Under the pieces are notes generated by a model that was not told where the DNA came from, did not search any database, and saw nothing but the letters and a program-made list of their open reading frames with translations. Shown here one piece after another: positions 1 to 11,051 of a stretch of 64,000 bases of DNA. How positions within the stretch are numbered: position 1 is the stretch's first letter; every line of letters begins with the position of its first letter. Source of the stretch: Riptortus pedestris (lineage: Eukaryota > Arthropoda > Insecta > Hemiptera > Alydidae); the NCBI GenBank assembly GCA_019009955.1, contig CM032233.1, positions 17,169,001 to 17,233,000 on the forward strand, written 5' to 3'. The position numbers and the translations under genes were made by a program.

Positions 1-148
1 CCGTTTATATGCGTGAAAAGGTAAAAAACCAAACAAACAGACAACGAAAAGAAACTAAAAGCAGTTGGATGGTGTCTATTACATGTGAAACGAAAAGTTT
101 TATCGTGAAATTTGGGAAAAAAAATCAATGTACTTGACAGAGGTATAC

Positions 149-152
<4 letters not shown>
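1..152 (+). mobile_element. family A, 3' end fragment
   Basis: The sequence matches the family A 3' end: GCGTGAAAAGG, an AAAC-type tract, GTGTCTAT, GTGAAACGAAAAG and a terminal TACAATT followed by TA repeats. The 5' part lies outside the window. It carries several single-base insertions relative to other copies. Confidence 0.75.

Positions 153-206
<54 letters not shown>
151..206. repeat. (TA)n microsatellite
   Basis: A pure TA tract joins the 3' end of one family A copy to the 5' end of the next. Confidence 0.98.
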
Positions 207-208
<2 letters not shown>

Positions 209-2385
209 TAGCTAAGGTACCCGGCTTCGCTCGGGAAATCATTTGAGGCTGAATGATGATAGCATTTTTTTTTTTGAGCAAGGCTTCAATGTTTACTACA
301 CTTCCCGTCTGAGCGCATTGTTTTCCCGTGAGGGACAGGCAGGCGACTTATAGAAAAAAAAAATTGTTGTTTCCCCTGAGGGTCAGGCGGGCGACGTATA
401 GATGAGAAATTTTAATTTTGAAGGATAAATAAAAATGTGTTCCTGATCTATCTATCTCCACTTTTTAACTCACCTTTTTGAATACTTCAAACCCTAATCG
501 TGGATAGCATTTATTACAATTAAATATCCTCTATAATGAAACTTATTTCCTGTCAAAAACCAATCGGAGCTCATATAGTTTAAGCATAGTTTTGAAATTA
601 GATTATATTCGTAATAGTAGAGCTCAGTGGAAATCATTTCACAGGATATAAGTTGTCAATTAACTGTTTAGGCTCCGGCCTCCTTCCGCTCTAGCATCTC
701 CATAGTTTTCCTTAAAATATTGATTCAAAGTATTATTTTAATAATTTATCTATCTGATGGAATTAAATAATAGTATTACCCGAAAAATAATTTGATTCAT
801 ATTCAAAAATATAGGTGAGGGGAATAGAACATAGCCCTCCCTGCAAAATAATTAATACTTTAAATCATATCAATTTTAAATGGATATTGTCTTTTTTCAT
901 AATAACATTACTATTAACGTCTAATTGTTATGATGGTATATATTTATTTCAATAACATCAAGATATCGGAAATAAGATAATATATGTATTAGCAGAACGA
1001 AAGAGTTTGATCCCCATGACTTCCGCTATCCCTCTTTGTACAATTCAGCATGACTTAGTTTAAATAATACATTATGCAAATTAAATAACGGAAATGCTCT
1101 TATAGTTTACATTTCTATTGGAAATAAATAGCAATGTTATTTTGTAGAAGAAATAAATAAATGAGAAGGGGACGACGGAGATCTATAACCTCACTAATCC
1201 GAATCATATATAGAGTTATCATATGTGACTAAAAAATAAAATCATTTGTCATAATATTCATTCATTAAAAACACTTAAATAAGCACTAATAAAATTAATG
1301 ACTCCCGCTATAGTTTTAGCGTATATCACGTGTTTACTTCATTTTACGAACATAGTGAATGCAACAAAAATTACTCTAAATGACAAAATAAACTACTTTT
1401 GTAATATGCACATTTGCAGAAAAACGAATAGAAAACGAAATACCACTATTTTTAAATTCAGGCCTCCCTTACAACCCCCGCTCCTGTCCGCCTCTCTAAA
1501 TGTTGGTATGGCTTATTATAATGAAGGTGTTAGTGCTAATACACATACCGAGTTTTATTTAGTTCGGTTGAGTCTTTTGTGCCAAATAAAATTGCTAACT
1601 TCCGTTATAGGTTTTTAGCGTATATCCCGTTTTTTAATACGTTTCCACGATAAAAAGTGTGGTATATACAAAAAGTTACTATAAATACACAAAATACGAC
1701 AACTTTTGTTATGTTGCATACTTGCCGAGAAACTATTAAGAAACGAAAATATCGCTATTTTTAATTGGCTGGCTTCTCTTATAAAACCCCCACTCCTGTC
1801 CCGTCCCTAGGAAATGTTCGTATGACTTATTATAAGGGAAGGCGTTAATACTAATTCACATACCGAGTTTTCGGGTTTAGTTCGGGTGAGTCTTTTGTGC
1901 CAAATAAAATTGTTGGAATCCCGCTATAGTTTTTAGCCGTATATAACGCATTTACACTTCCGTATATACGGGCATAGTGCATATAACAAAAGATACTCTA
2001 TATTACAAAATAAACAACTTTTGTTTATGGTGTATATTTGCTGAAAAAGCAGTATTAGGATACGATAATCATCGCTATTTTTAATTTCAGGCCTCCCTTA
2101 TAACCCCCACTCCCTGTTTGTCTCAGAGAAAATTAATATAGCCTAAAGTCTCTATGTTGGTGTAGTTAGTAATATACATACCAAGTTTCATAAAATTCGG
2201 GTCAGCCGTTTATGCGTTGAAAAGGTAACAAACAAACAAACAAATAAACAAACAAACAAAAAACAACAAAACAAACAGACACCAAAGAAACAAAATGCAG
2301 TTATGGTGTCTATGACATGTGAAACGAAAAGTTATCGTGAAATTTCGCGAAAAAAATCAATGTACAGACAGAGGTTACAATTTTA
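207..2385 (+). mobile_element. family A, full-length copy (about 2.2 kb)
   Basis: It starts with TAGCTAAGGTACCCGGCTTC and ends with AGAGGTTACAATTTTA. Between the ends lie a 1.1 kb AT-rich region without coding potential and three tandem, diverged units of about 305 bp beginning near 1300, 1596 and 1913 (each opening with a CCCGCTATAG-like motif and ending around CAACCCCCGCTCCTG or CAACCCCCACTCCTG). An (AAAC)n tract precedes the 3' end. No protein is encoded. I do not recognise the family by name; it behaves as a non-autonomous interspersed element. Confidence 0.75.
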
Positions 2386-2402
2386 TATATATATAGATAT
2401 AT

Positions 2403-2993
2403 ATTATTTAAACAAAAACAAACGTATGCTGAATTTGCACATAGTGTGATAGCGGAAGTTGTGGGGAATCAAACTCTTTAATTCTAGTATATATTTATTA
2501 TTCCCTATAATATGTTATTGAAATATCTATATACTTCCTATACTATTATACATTACTTGGTAATATCATTATGGCAAAAGACAATATGCGTTTAAAGTCA
2601 ATTTGATAACCTCGCTTTTAGAAAATAAATTGTTTTTAGGGTACCTCTGTTATTTAATTACACAAGATATATTAGTTACTAGATAATTCGAATTGTTCAA
2701 TATTTTGAATAAATAATAGTGAAGCAATGTTTGTAACCTTCAAGCGTGGGTGGAAGTTGTCGGGAGGCTAACACAGTTAATTGTGTTAACTTATTTCCTG
2801 TGAAATGTTGGAACTGAATTCTTCTCACACTTAGTATTATGTATATAACTAAGCTTACAATGTGTACTCGGATTGTTTTTTGAAAGGAAAATTGTACATT
2901 ATAGATGAGATTTAATGATAATTATATAATTTAATAATACTTATTTTATACTATAATGGATAGCATTTATCCATGATTATGATTTGGATTGTT
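2403..2993 (-). mobile_element. family A, reverse degraded copy, left part
   Basis: It aligns in reverse to the central region of family A (compare 44590-45310): shared strings include GGGGAATCAAACTCTTT, ATATGCGTTTAAA and TTATTTCCTGT. The copy is split by the inserted element at 2994-4021 and resumes after it. Confidence 0.6.
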
Positions 2994-4021
2994 CACGACG
3001 CACACTGGAGCGAGTGATAGGGTAAGCCGGACATTCATTAATATCTCCGTTTCTACTGGTCCTAGAATATTGATTCTGGTGTAATATTAAACCACATCGA
3101 ATACTCTATTGAACTATCTGATCAGCAATTTTTTAAGAAATTTTGCCAGATGCGATATAACGGTAGGATGAATTTTAAATGTGTACATAAAGATTATGTA
3201 TCTCTTACTAAGTACAGAATTGTGATTTGTAGACACATAATATCAACAAATATTTTACTTTTAGTGTTAACACTTTCGGTGCGGAAGACGTACTATACCT
3301 CCCGCGGACCTTATAAAAAACATTTGAAATTTAAGTATATAAAATAATACAAAAATATTAAAATTGTAAACAAAAATATATCTAGAATAAAAATTAAAAA
3401 AAAAAAAATCGATGTATTTAATTTAATAATGAGAATTTGTAAGCTGGAAGAATATCTAACATTTCTAAAATTTCAAATGTTTTTTATAAGGTCCGCGGGA
3501 GGTATAATACGTCTTCCGCACCGAAAGTGTTAACACTAAAAGTAAAATATTTAATGAATAGGCAAGTTTAGGCAAGATCTGACGACGTTGTAAATAAGAC
3601 AATATACTCCTAAAAGCATGCCAAGTGGTATTTTTTCAAGCAAATACAAGCGATTTGCGAATTCAATTAAATAAAATTATTTTCAGCTCGATGTAAAAAA
3701 AAAAAATTAGAGGAATTTAAAAAACATTTTGTGCCAGTTTTTGATTTGTTATAATACCCTTAATGTGTACTGGTAGCAACAATAATTTATAAAATGAAAT
3801 AAGAGTTCACGACGAATTTAATAAGTCAAGGCTTTTTTTAACATTGCAATTATAACCAGGCATTATGTAAAAACCATTGCAATAATATGGCTAAAAATCA
3901 ATCTGCTCAATTGAAAAAGGTTTATGTGGTACTAACAATACAATCAAAATCCCAAATTAAAACTTTTATTTTTCCCCCCAATGTCCAACATTACTGAAGG
4001 ATCGCTCCAGTGTGCGGCGTG
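2994..4021. mobile_element. 1.03 kb element with about 20 bp terminal inverted repeats
   Basis: The left end CACGACGCACACTGGAGCGA is matched in reverse complement at the right end (4002-4021) with one mismatch in the shared part. It interrupts a reverse family A copy: family A similarity stops just before 2994 and resumes at 4022. No target duplication is obvious and there is no transposase reading frame. It contains a second long inverted repeat (3248-3552). The transposon superfamily is not determined. Confidence 0.65.
3248..3552. repeat. long inverted repeat, 85 bp arms, about 135 bp loop
   Basis: Arms 3248-3332 and 3468-3552 are almost perfect reverse complements and include GGTGCGGAAGACG and CTCCCGCGGACC. 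Each arm contains TTAA (3267-3270 and 3530-3533) next to CACTTTCGGTG, as a piggyBac-type MITE would. The inverted identity, however, extends about 19 bp outside TTAA, so a simple TTAA insertion does not explain it. Confidence 0.8.
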
Positions 4022-4088
4022 TCAAAAAGTGGCGAGGGACTGATTAGGATCTTATTTTCATTTACTTTTCAAACCATGGCTAGTATAC

Positions 4089-4092
<4 letters not shown>
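4022..4092 (-). mobile_element. family A, reverse degraded copy, right part
   Basis: Family A resumes after the 1.03 kb insertion (compare 45350 onwards: AAGTG..GAGGGA..GATTAGGA). An internal deletion then jumps to the terminal GCTAGTATA end, directly followed by a TA tract. Confidence 0.55.

Positions 4093-4140
<48 letters not shown>
4091..4140. repeat. (TA)n microsatellite
   Basis: A pure TA tract at the outer end of the reverse family A copy. Confidence 0.97.
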
Positions 4141-4142
<2 letters not shown>

Positions 4143-5000
4143 CTATGAGAATATTTTTGACGTGATCAGACATCAGATGGGTTTCTGAGGGCATAGTATT
4201 TCGTATTGAATTCCGAAAGAATTCAATTATGGTAACTTTAAGGCGTTTTAAGGCCTGGGAGTTTGAAGAATATTCATGGATATGTGTTATTCTAGTTCTG
4301 TAAAACAATTCATGATTTTTTTTTCACAAACAGCATTCTTTGGTAGCTATTGTTGACAAACCTCGGGTCTAAAAACCAAGGGTTCATTGATTACCTGTTG
4401 TTGATAAATTACCATACGTTAAGACTCTTTATCATGAGTTTTTTATTCTCCTGCTGTGTTTTAGTTTCATAGTAACCTAGAAGAATGTTATTAAAACTCA
4501 GCATTGTAAATGCCCAGGAGGGCGAAAGAGGGTTTAGTGAGACTTCTTTTATTGCCTAAAATATTTTTTATTGTTCTCAGTAAAGATAATGTGCAAAATT
4601 ATGTTATGTTAGCATTTAATGGGGGAAAAATACAATTAATTTAATTTCTATTCACATCAAGCATATCTGCACTGATACTCAACAGCAACCATACAGGTTT
4701 ATTATCAATTGTGCATTAAACAAAATTTTCCATTTTCGTTACAAGTTAACGCGATGCCTTTGAATAGGAGCCGAGGATTTGGGTGTTAGTGGAGAGAGGA
4801 TTTAGAGCTGGTAAAGGAGAGAGGTGGTTGGCCAATTTCCGAGAAGCCTGCATATATTCTGTCCAAGGCAGGGGCTAGGTGGTGGGGGGACCTATTGGCG
4901 GATGTGAGTGGCCGCCCCAGCTCCGTACGCTGTCTGTGGTGGGGACCGGCACAGACCTGGGATTTCCTTGCCCCATATAGCCCAGGTGGGACTCCCTCCA

Positions 5001-5005
<5 letters not shown>
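4141..5005. other. unassigned stretch, no gene seen
   Basis: AT-rich up to about 4740, then a GC-richer block of about 250 bp before the CT tract. There is no convincing reading frame. A hammerhead-like remnant lies at 4499-4532. Reading frames across 4786-5001 are short and run into the microsatellite. Confidence 0.5.
4499..4532 (+). other. Penelope-type hammerhead-like remnant
   Basis: The stem ATGCCC-AGGA-GGGC is followed by GAAA, the same arrangement as at 20536-20575. The expected 5' core CTGANGA is not conserved (TTGTAAA here). Penelope-like elements are known to carry hammerhead ribozymes; this is probably a dead fragment of such an end. Confidence 0.35.
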
Positions 5006-5059
<54 letters not shown>

Positions 5060-5085
5060 TCGCTCTCGTCTCTCATCTCTCTCTC

Positions 5086-5127
<42 letters not shown>

Positions 5128-5136
5128 CTCCCCTCT

Positions 5137-5190
<54 letters not shown>

Positions 5191-5367
5191 TCTCTCCTCT
5201 CTCTCTCTCTCCTCTCTCTCTCTCCATCTCCCTCACTCTCTCTCTCCAATCTCTCCTTCTCTCAGCCGTCACTCACACTCTTCTCTCTCCACTCTCTCTC
5301 TCTCTCCTCTCTCACCTCTACTCTCTCTCTCTCTCCCTCTCCTCTCTCTCTCTCTCCCCGCTCTCTC

Positions 5368-5411
<44 letters not shown>

Positions 5412-5426
5412 ACTCCCTCTCTCTCA

Positions 5427-5485
<59 letters not shown>

Positions 5486-5516
5486 TCTCTTTCTCCCTCT
5501 CTCTCTCCCTCTCTCA
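5006..5516. repeat. (CT)n polypyrimidine tract, about 510 bp
   Basis: Nearly uninterrupted CT dinucleotides with small irregularities. All overlapping reading frames are Ser/Leu or Arg/Glu translations of the repeat. Confidence 0.99.
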
Positions 5517-5538
5517 CACACACGCACACGCACACGCA
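5515..5538. repeat. (CA)n microsatellite
   Basis: CACACACACGCACACGCAC directly follows the CT tract, making a compound microsatellite. Confidence 0.95.
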
Positions 5539-6070
5539 CCAGGAAATACATTATTTTTTAATAAAAGAGTGGAGTCCTTCGACATTCTATTTAATACTAA
5601 CCTAATTGCTGTCTTTTGTAAGTTTAATTTTAAAAAAATAATTTTTTTGAGTAATCCCAGTGTCCCGTCACGTGTTACGTCATAATATACCCATTCAAGT
5701 GTATTAATCACGTAATTAAGATTAAGTAATATATTCTATTTCCATGTAGCAATTTGTGTTATCGCTGTTGACAGCGTCTTCCATAGTAACTATTTGCATG
5801 ACTCACGGAGATAAATACTGATCTGATAAAAAAATTTCTCAGAAGGATTTCATTCTTTCTATGATTTGTAGTATATTTATGTATGTCACGTGTAAATTAT
5901 TTCCCTAGAAAAATATAAGCTTTTATTGTTTGTACTATTGATTTGTTTTTCTCTTTATCGCTTTGAACAAATTATATTAAGTGCCATCCTATTACCACTC
6001 CACTTTATTTTAATTTGTATGTTACACACGCACTCATCCTTCCACCTCCCCCCGCACGCTCGCTCGCACG
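5539..6070. other. unassigned AT-rich stretch
   Basis: No repeat family or coding signal recognised between two CA-type microsatellites. Confidence 0.5.
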
Positions 6071-6071
6071 A

Positions 6072-6136
<65 letters not shown>
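6071..6136. repeat. (CA)n microsatellite
   Basis: About 33 CA units, near perfect. Confidence 0.99.
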
Positions 6137-6137
<1 letters not shown>

Positions 6138-6352
6138 TTATATATAAGGAAATGCATAATTTTGTCATCTCCTACGAAGGATCGATTGATACTGCAGAAA
6201 ATCTGTTGAAATAAGGCCAGAATACACACACAATACACACATCTCTCTCCGACGCATATTCACACAAAAACGCACAGACCTATATTTGTTAAATGTTGTA
6301 TATACATCTATTAACTCGCAAGAATAAAATTAATCTTTCTGTGTTGTATCTA

Positions 6353-7527
6353 TCTCCCTCTCCCTATATATTTTCCTCCCTCCCTCTCGCTCTCTCTGCC
6401 ACTCCCTCACCCTCCCTCTCCCTCACCCTCCCTCTCCCTCACCCTCCCTCTCTCTCACCCTCCCTCTCCCTCACCCTCCCTCTCCCTCACCCTCCCTCTC
6501 CCTCACCCTCCCTCTCCCTCACCCTCCCTCTCCCTCTCCCTCACCCTCCCTCTCCCTCTCCCTCACCCTCCCTCTCCCTCTCCCTCCCTCTCCCTCACCC
6601 TCTCCCTCACCCTCCCTCTCCCTCTCCCTCCCTCTCCCTCCCCCTCCCTCTCCCACACCCTCCCTCTCTCTCACCCTCCCTCTCCCTCACTCCCTCTCCC
6701 TCACTCCCTCTCCCTCACTCCCTCTCCCTCACTCCCTCTCTCTCTCTCTCCCTCTCACTCACCCTCCCTCTCCCTCTCCCTCCCTCTCACTCACCCTCCC
6801 CCTCCCTCGCCCTCCCTCTCCCTCTCCCTCCCTCTCCCTCTCCCTCATCTTCTCTCTCTTTCCCTCTTCCTCCCTCACCCTCCCTCTCCCTCTCCTCACC
6901 CTCCCTCTCCCCTCCCTCACCCTCCCTCTCCCTCACCCTCCCTCTCCCTCACCCTCCCTCTCCCCTCACCCTCCCCTCTCCTCACTCTCCCTCTCCCTCT
7001 CCCTCATCCTCCCTCTCCCTCACCCTCCCTCTCCCTCACCCTCCCTCTCCCTCTCACTCCCTCTCCCTCTCCCTCCCTCACCCTCTCCCTCACCCTCCCT
7101 CTTCCTCTCCATCTCACTCTCGCTCCCTCTCCCTCTCCCTCACCCTCCCTCTCCCTCTCCCTCTCCCTCACCCTCCTCCACCCTCTCCCTCTCCCTCACC
7201 CTCCTCTCCCTCCCTCACCCTCCCTCTCCCTCTCCCTCTCCCTCTCCCTCTCCCTCCCTCTCCCTCTCCCTCCCTCTCCCACTCCTCTCCCTCTCCCTCA
7301 CCCTCCCTCTCCCTCTCCCTCTCTCTCTCTCCCTCTCCCTCACCCTCCCTATCCCTCTCCCTCCCTCTCCCTCTCCCTCTCTCTCCCTCTCCCTCTCCCT
7401 CATCCTCCCTCTCCCTCTCCCTCCCTCTCCCTCTCCCTCCCTCTCCCTCTCCCTCACCCTCCCTCTCCCTCTCCCTCACCCTCCCTCTCCCTCATCTTCT
7501 CTCTCTTTCCCTCTTCCCCCCTCACTC

Positions 7528-7564
<37 letters not shown>

Positions 7565-7596
7565 CCTTCTCCCTGTCTCACCTCACCCCTCTCTCT
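6353..7596. repeat. (CCCTCT)n / (CCCTCAC)n polypyrimidine block, 1.24 kb
   Basis: Short units of CCCTCT, CCCTCAC and CT repeat with constant phase changes, leaving the + strand almost free of purines apart from periodic A. The 440-codon + frame and the minus frames here are translations of the repeat. It abuts the 5' break of the LINE at 7597. Confidence 0.99.
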
Positions 7597-8386
7597 ATTG
7601 ATCCAGAAACTTTAAATACTTTTTTCGTCACCCCACCAGTTACCATAACGCCACTAAATAATTTTATTCTTCCTACAAATGAACTTACAGACGACATAAT
7701 TTTTGACGATGTCACAAAAGAAGATGTTAAATGGAACATGGGTAAAATTAGAATGCTACCGGAGAGGATGGAATCAGTAGAGAAATGTTAAAAATGGTAG
7801 GGGCTGAGGATATTATTGCTAACATAATAAACACATCTCTTGTTCATGGAGTAGGTCTCGCTGTTTGGAAGGAATCCCTCATAAAGCCAATAGCAAAAGT
7901 TACGAAGCCACTCTGCCCAGATCAGTTGAGGCCTATTTCGATTGTACCGGTGATGTCTAAGATTGCCGAATGATTGTTGCTCCCTACATTAAAACATTTT
8001 TAAATAGATATAGTTTATTCTCTGCACATCAATCGGGGTTCAGGCATGTGCATAATACGTGTACAGCTTTACATACGATAATGTCTGACATCAGAAAATC
8101 AATAGATCGTAGGAATGTAGTGTTGTGGGTTTCACTTGATTTCAATAAGGATTTTGAAACGGTAAACCACCAGTTGCTATTGATGAAGATTGGTACTATG
8201 GGCAAGGGCGAGCAATTAATTGGATGTATAAAATCCTTTTTAGAAAATCGGAGGCAAAAAGTTAAATTAAAAAACAGTTCATCTAACTGGGTCATAAATA
8301 AAAGAGGAGTACCACAATCTGTATTAGGGCGACTTCTGTTCAAAATCGATATCAATGACAACATCCTATGTCCTATATGGTTATGA
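7597..8386 (+). pseudogene. LINE reverse transcriptase, frameshifted and truncated
   Basis: Conceptual translation gives the reverse transcriptase of a non-LTR retrotransposon of the Jockey/CR1 type. In order: a thumb-proximal stretch NNFILPTNELTDDIIFDDVT; after a one-base shift near 7757, GEDGISREMLKMVG; QLRPISIVPVMSKIAE; after another shift near 7970, FSAHQSGFRHVHNTCTALH; then SLDFNKDFETVNHQLLL, matching the family's FxxAFDTVNH motif with altered residues; then GVPQSVLGRLLF, matching GVPQGSVLGPLLF with a Gly missing and Pro changed. The catalytic YADD box is absent: the sequence passes from INDNI directly to post-RT sequence. The endonuclease and the start of the ORF are missing. Dead, 5'-truncated copy. 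Confidence 0.93.
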
Positions 8387-9105
8387 GGACTTAAAGAGGA
8401 TTACTGATTGGTGTGCTAATAATGCGTTAACCCTGAACACAAAACAAAAAACAAGTGGCTTCTGCTTGGCACCCCAAAGTTATTTAAAATATGTAAACAG
8501 CCTGGTCTTTCATAAAATTAAATGACGAAATTATTGCAAGGAGTTAAAAAAATGAGCACCCTTGGGATATTATTTAATAGTAATCTCACATGGCATGATC
8601 AAGCTGCTTAGATAGCTAATAAAATAAGAAGATCCTTACATCTTCTAATAAAATATAAAAACTTTTTCCCCTTTGAAATTAAGTTAAAAACTGTCTCCAG
8701 CCTAATTTTGCCATTAATGTGGTTCTGCGATTCGGTTTGTATGCAACACATCTACAGACGACATTAAAATTCAGAGAGCATATAATTCAGCTATCAGGTA
8801 TATATTCAATGCTAAGAGAGATGAGCACATTACTTCGTACATTAATGCTCTTGGGTGGCTCACTTCTAAGGTGTATAGGCACTTAAATATATTGTGCCTT
8901 GCAAAGAAGATTCTGAATTTTGGAGTGACCAGAAATCTTTATGAAGGTTTTATTCCTGTGCACAGTTAAAGACAGGTAAATAATTTCCAACTAGCAGTCT
9001 CCTGAACCAACATATATCGCCAGTCTGTCTCTGCTGCTGCAAGGAAGTTAAATGCTTTACCTAAAGAAATAATAGCATCATCGTTCCGAAGGGACGATTA
9101 ATCAT
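8387..9105 (+). pseudogene. LINE ORF2 C-terminal region, multiply broken
   Basis: It continues the preceding reverse transcriptase in changing frames. Recognisable pieces are DLKRITDWCANNALTLNTKQ, STLGILFNSNLTWHDQAA, AYNSAIRYIFNAKRDEHI, INALGWLTSKVYRHLNILCL and RQSVSAAARKLNALPKEII, which is the usual post-RT arrangement of Jockey/CR1-like elements. In-frame stops and single-base shifts interrupt each block. It has no function of its own. Confidence 0.85.
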
Positions 9106-9304
9106 TTTCTAACGACCGAGATGGGGATATGACAAATCCATTTTTATATTAGTTTTAATTTGTTTGTGTCTTTATATTTGTATTTTGTATATTTTAATGT
9201 TATTTATAGTAGTTTGGTTTAATTTATAAATAGTGCAATAATAAGCATGTATGTAAATTTTCTGTAAGAAGGGACCACTGGTCCTATGACAATAAAGCAT
9301 CTAT

Positions 9305-9307
<3 letters not shown>
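9106..9307 (+). mobile_element. LINE 3' UTR and 3' end
   Basis: An AT-rich tail ends GACCACTGGTCCTATGACAATAAAGCATCTATTTATC. The AATAAA signal lies just before the terminal repeat, as expected for a non-LTR 3' end. It is followed at once by a CT tract. Confidence 0.75.

Positions 9308-9341
<34 letters not shown>
9308..9341. repeat. (CT)n microsatellite
   Basis: A CT tract at the LINE 3' terminus. Confidence 0.97.
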
Positions 9342-9510
9342 CTCGACTACGAATATATTTTCACAGTACCTTTTCTTTGAAGTAAACAACTTAAATTCAA
9401 TCTCCTAAAGATAACGAAGTACTGTATTTTGAACATTATGATGAAAGAACGAGTAACTCATCGTCATCTGGCAGTTATAACCGTTAGGTGCTTGCGGGAA
9501 GGTGGTCTTT

Positions 9511-9674
9511 CAATATTATTGTACCCTCCGAAATGCATAACATGTTCTATGCCTTAAAAAAAAAATTCCTCTCTCAATATCCATGCCCAATAACATGGGG
9601 GAAAAGGGTGGCCTAAAATCACATTTTTGAAGCTATCGAACAACTTATACATTTCGGAGGGTATAATAATATTA
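9511..9674. mobile_element. MITE with about 37 bp terminal inverted repeats
   Basis: The left end 9511-9547 (core ATTGTACCCTCCGAAATG) is the reverse complement of 9638-9674 (core CATTTCGGAGGGTATAAT) with few mismatches. The short interior has no coding potential. Length about 164 bp. TA-rich flanks would fit a Tc1/mariner derivative, but the superfamily is an inference. Confidence 0.75.
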
Positions 9675-10002
9675 TATTACCATAGAATCTCCAAAGATTA
9701 GACAAATCCATATTTTGACTCAAAGGCAGTGCAGTTTATATAAGAGTTGGTTATTTGTTATAGTAAGTAATGACGTGCCTAAGATTGTGTATGTTGCCCC
9801 TGACACATCCTTTTAGTTTTTTTACAAATGCCAAAAACTTTACTAATTCTGTTCAGCCTTTCTCTTGTAACCGCAGTCATGTATGAATAAGTTTGTGCCT
9901 TGCAGTTGAAAGCATATATTTTGAATTCATACTCCGTATTAAATCTTTTTGTAGTGTAAAACAGTTTCTGAACGCAATTTGATTTACTTGTTACCAGTAA
10001 TA
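9675..10002. other. unassigned stretch
   Basis: AT-rich; no repeat family or coding signal recognised. Confidence 0.5.
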
Positions 10003-10145
10003 AAAAAGTCCGTCACGCAGGGGCTGCGTAAACTTAGCAGAATTTCCACGTGAAATTTCACAAGAGCTGAACAGTTACGGATTTCTCTATTGTAAAACTT
10101 CACGTGGGAAATCTGCTTAGTTTGTACAACCCCTGCGTGACGGAC
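10003..10145. mobile_element. minimal palindromic family H element
   Basis: Both ends are the H3 terminus in inverted orientation: AAAAGTCCGTCACGCAGGGG at the left and CCCCTGCGTGACGGAC at the right. Each is followed inwards by the AGCAGATTTCCC-like motif and CACGTG. Only about 40 bp separates the arms. It can fold into one long hairpin. Confidence 0.8.
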
Positions 10146-10470
10146 CGAATTAAACCATAGACGTTTTATTTACTAACATTCGTTAGTCTTAAGGCTGCCG
10201 ATAGTATTCTCTTTATCGGTTTATCTACTACAAGCCTGTTATTTGAAAATCCTTACAGCCTCTTGTAACCGACTGAGTTTATACTTTTTTATACGACAAG
10301 AGTGTATATAAGAAATGTTGACTGCAAATAAGAAACTAAACACTTTTGATATGTGCATGTTTGTCTAAATACGAAACAAAATTTTATCTTATTTTCCTTC
10401 AAGGAATTTAGTGTAGCCTTGGTTAAATTACCAGCAATGCACATACATACAAAGATTCCACTAAAATAAA
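10146..10470. other. unassigned stretch
   Basis: No repeat family or gene recognised between two family H elements. Confidence 0.45.
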
Positions 10471-10995
10471 AAAAGTCCGTCACGCAGGGGCTACATAAAC
10501 TAAGCAGATTACCCACGTGAAGATTTACAATAGAGAAATCTGCATACTAGTAGCCGTAATAGTAACGAGTCTCTAAACCAATTTCACGAGAGCCGAACAG
10601 TTACGGAAACAGTCGAACTAGCTTTCGGCAGAAACTCACTACTAGAACCGAAGTTAGCCGATCTCATCTCGTCCGTTGTCCGCACACACTTAATAAAAAT
10701 ACAACTATCTCGGTTAATTTTCAAGATTAAGAATAAATGTACATAACAATATTTATAGAAAATTTAATTTGCAATAAGATTGGTTGTTTACAAGGTTTCG
10801 ATCCGACTTATTGTAACGACGATATTTCGAATTTTCGAAAATCCTCCCCTCTATAGCCCCCTCCCAACTGGTCCGATTTTAGCCGTTAACGAACTTGATC
10901 TTTCTTTTTACATAAAACGATTAAATATGGAGTTTGGTAACGACCAAACAAAAAATTGTGACCGCAAGAGCGTTAACAGACAAATATATAGAGAG

Positions 10996-11000
<5 letters not shown>
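10471..11000 (-). mobile_element. family H, reverse H3-short module
   Basis: It starts AAAAAGTCCGTCACGCAGGG and runs through CCGAACAGTTACGG and the pyrimidine-rich CCTCCCCTCTATAGCCCCCT to TGTGACCGCAAGAGCGTTAA at a TA core. An H3 module in the opposite direction follows after the core, giving a head-to-head arrangement. Confidence 0.8.

Positions 11001-11047
<47 letters not shown>
10999..11047. repeat. (TA)n core
   Basis: TA tract at the centre of two inverted H3 modules. Confidence 0.97.

Positions 11048-11051
<4 letters not shown>

Noticed and set aside
4895..5605. 236-codon Ser/Leu frame and Arg/Glu minus frames
   Set aside because: Translations of the (CT)n tract.
6293..7615. 440-codon + frame rich in Pro, Ser and Leu
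   Set aside because: Pure translation of the (CCCTCT)n repeat; no non-repeat residues of note.
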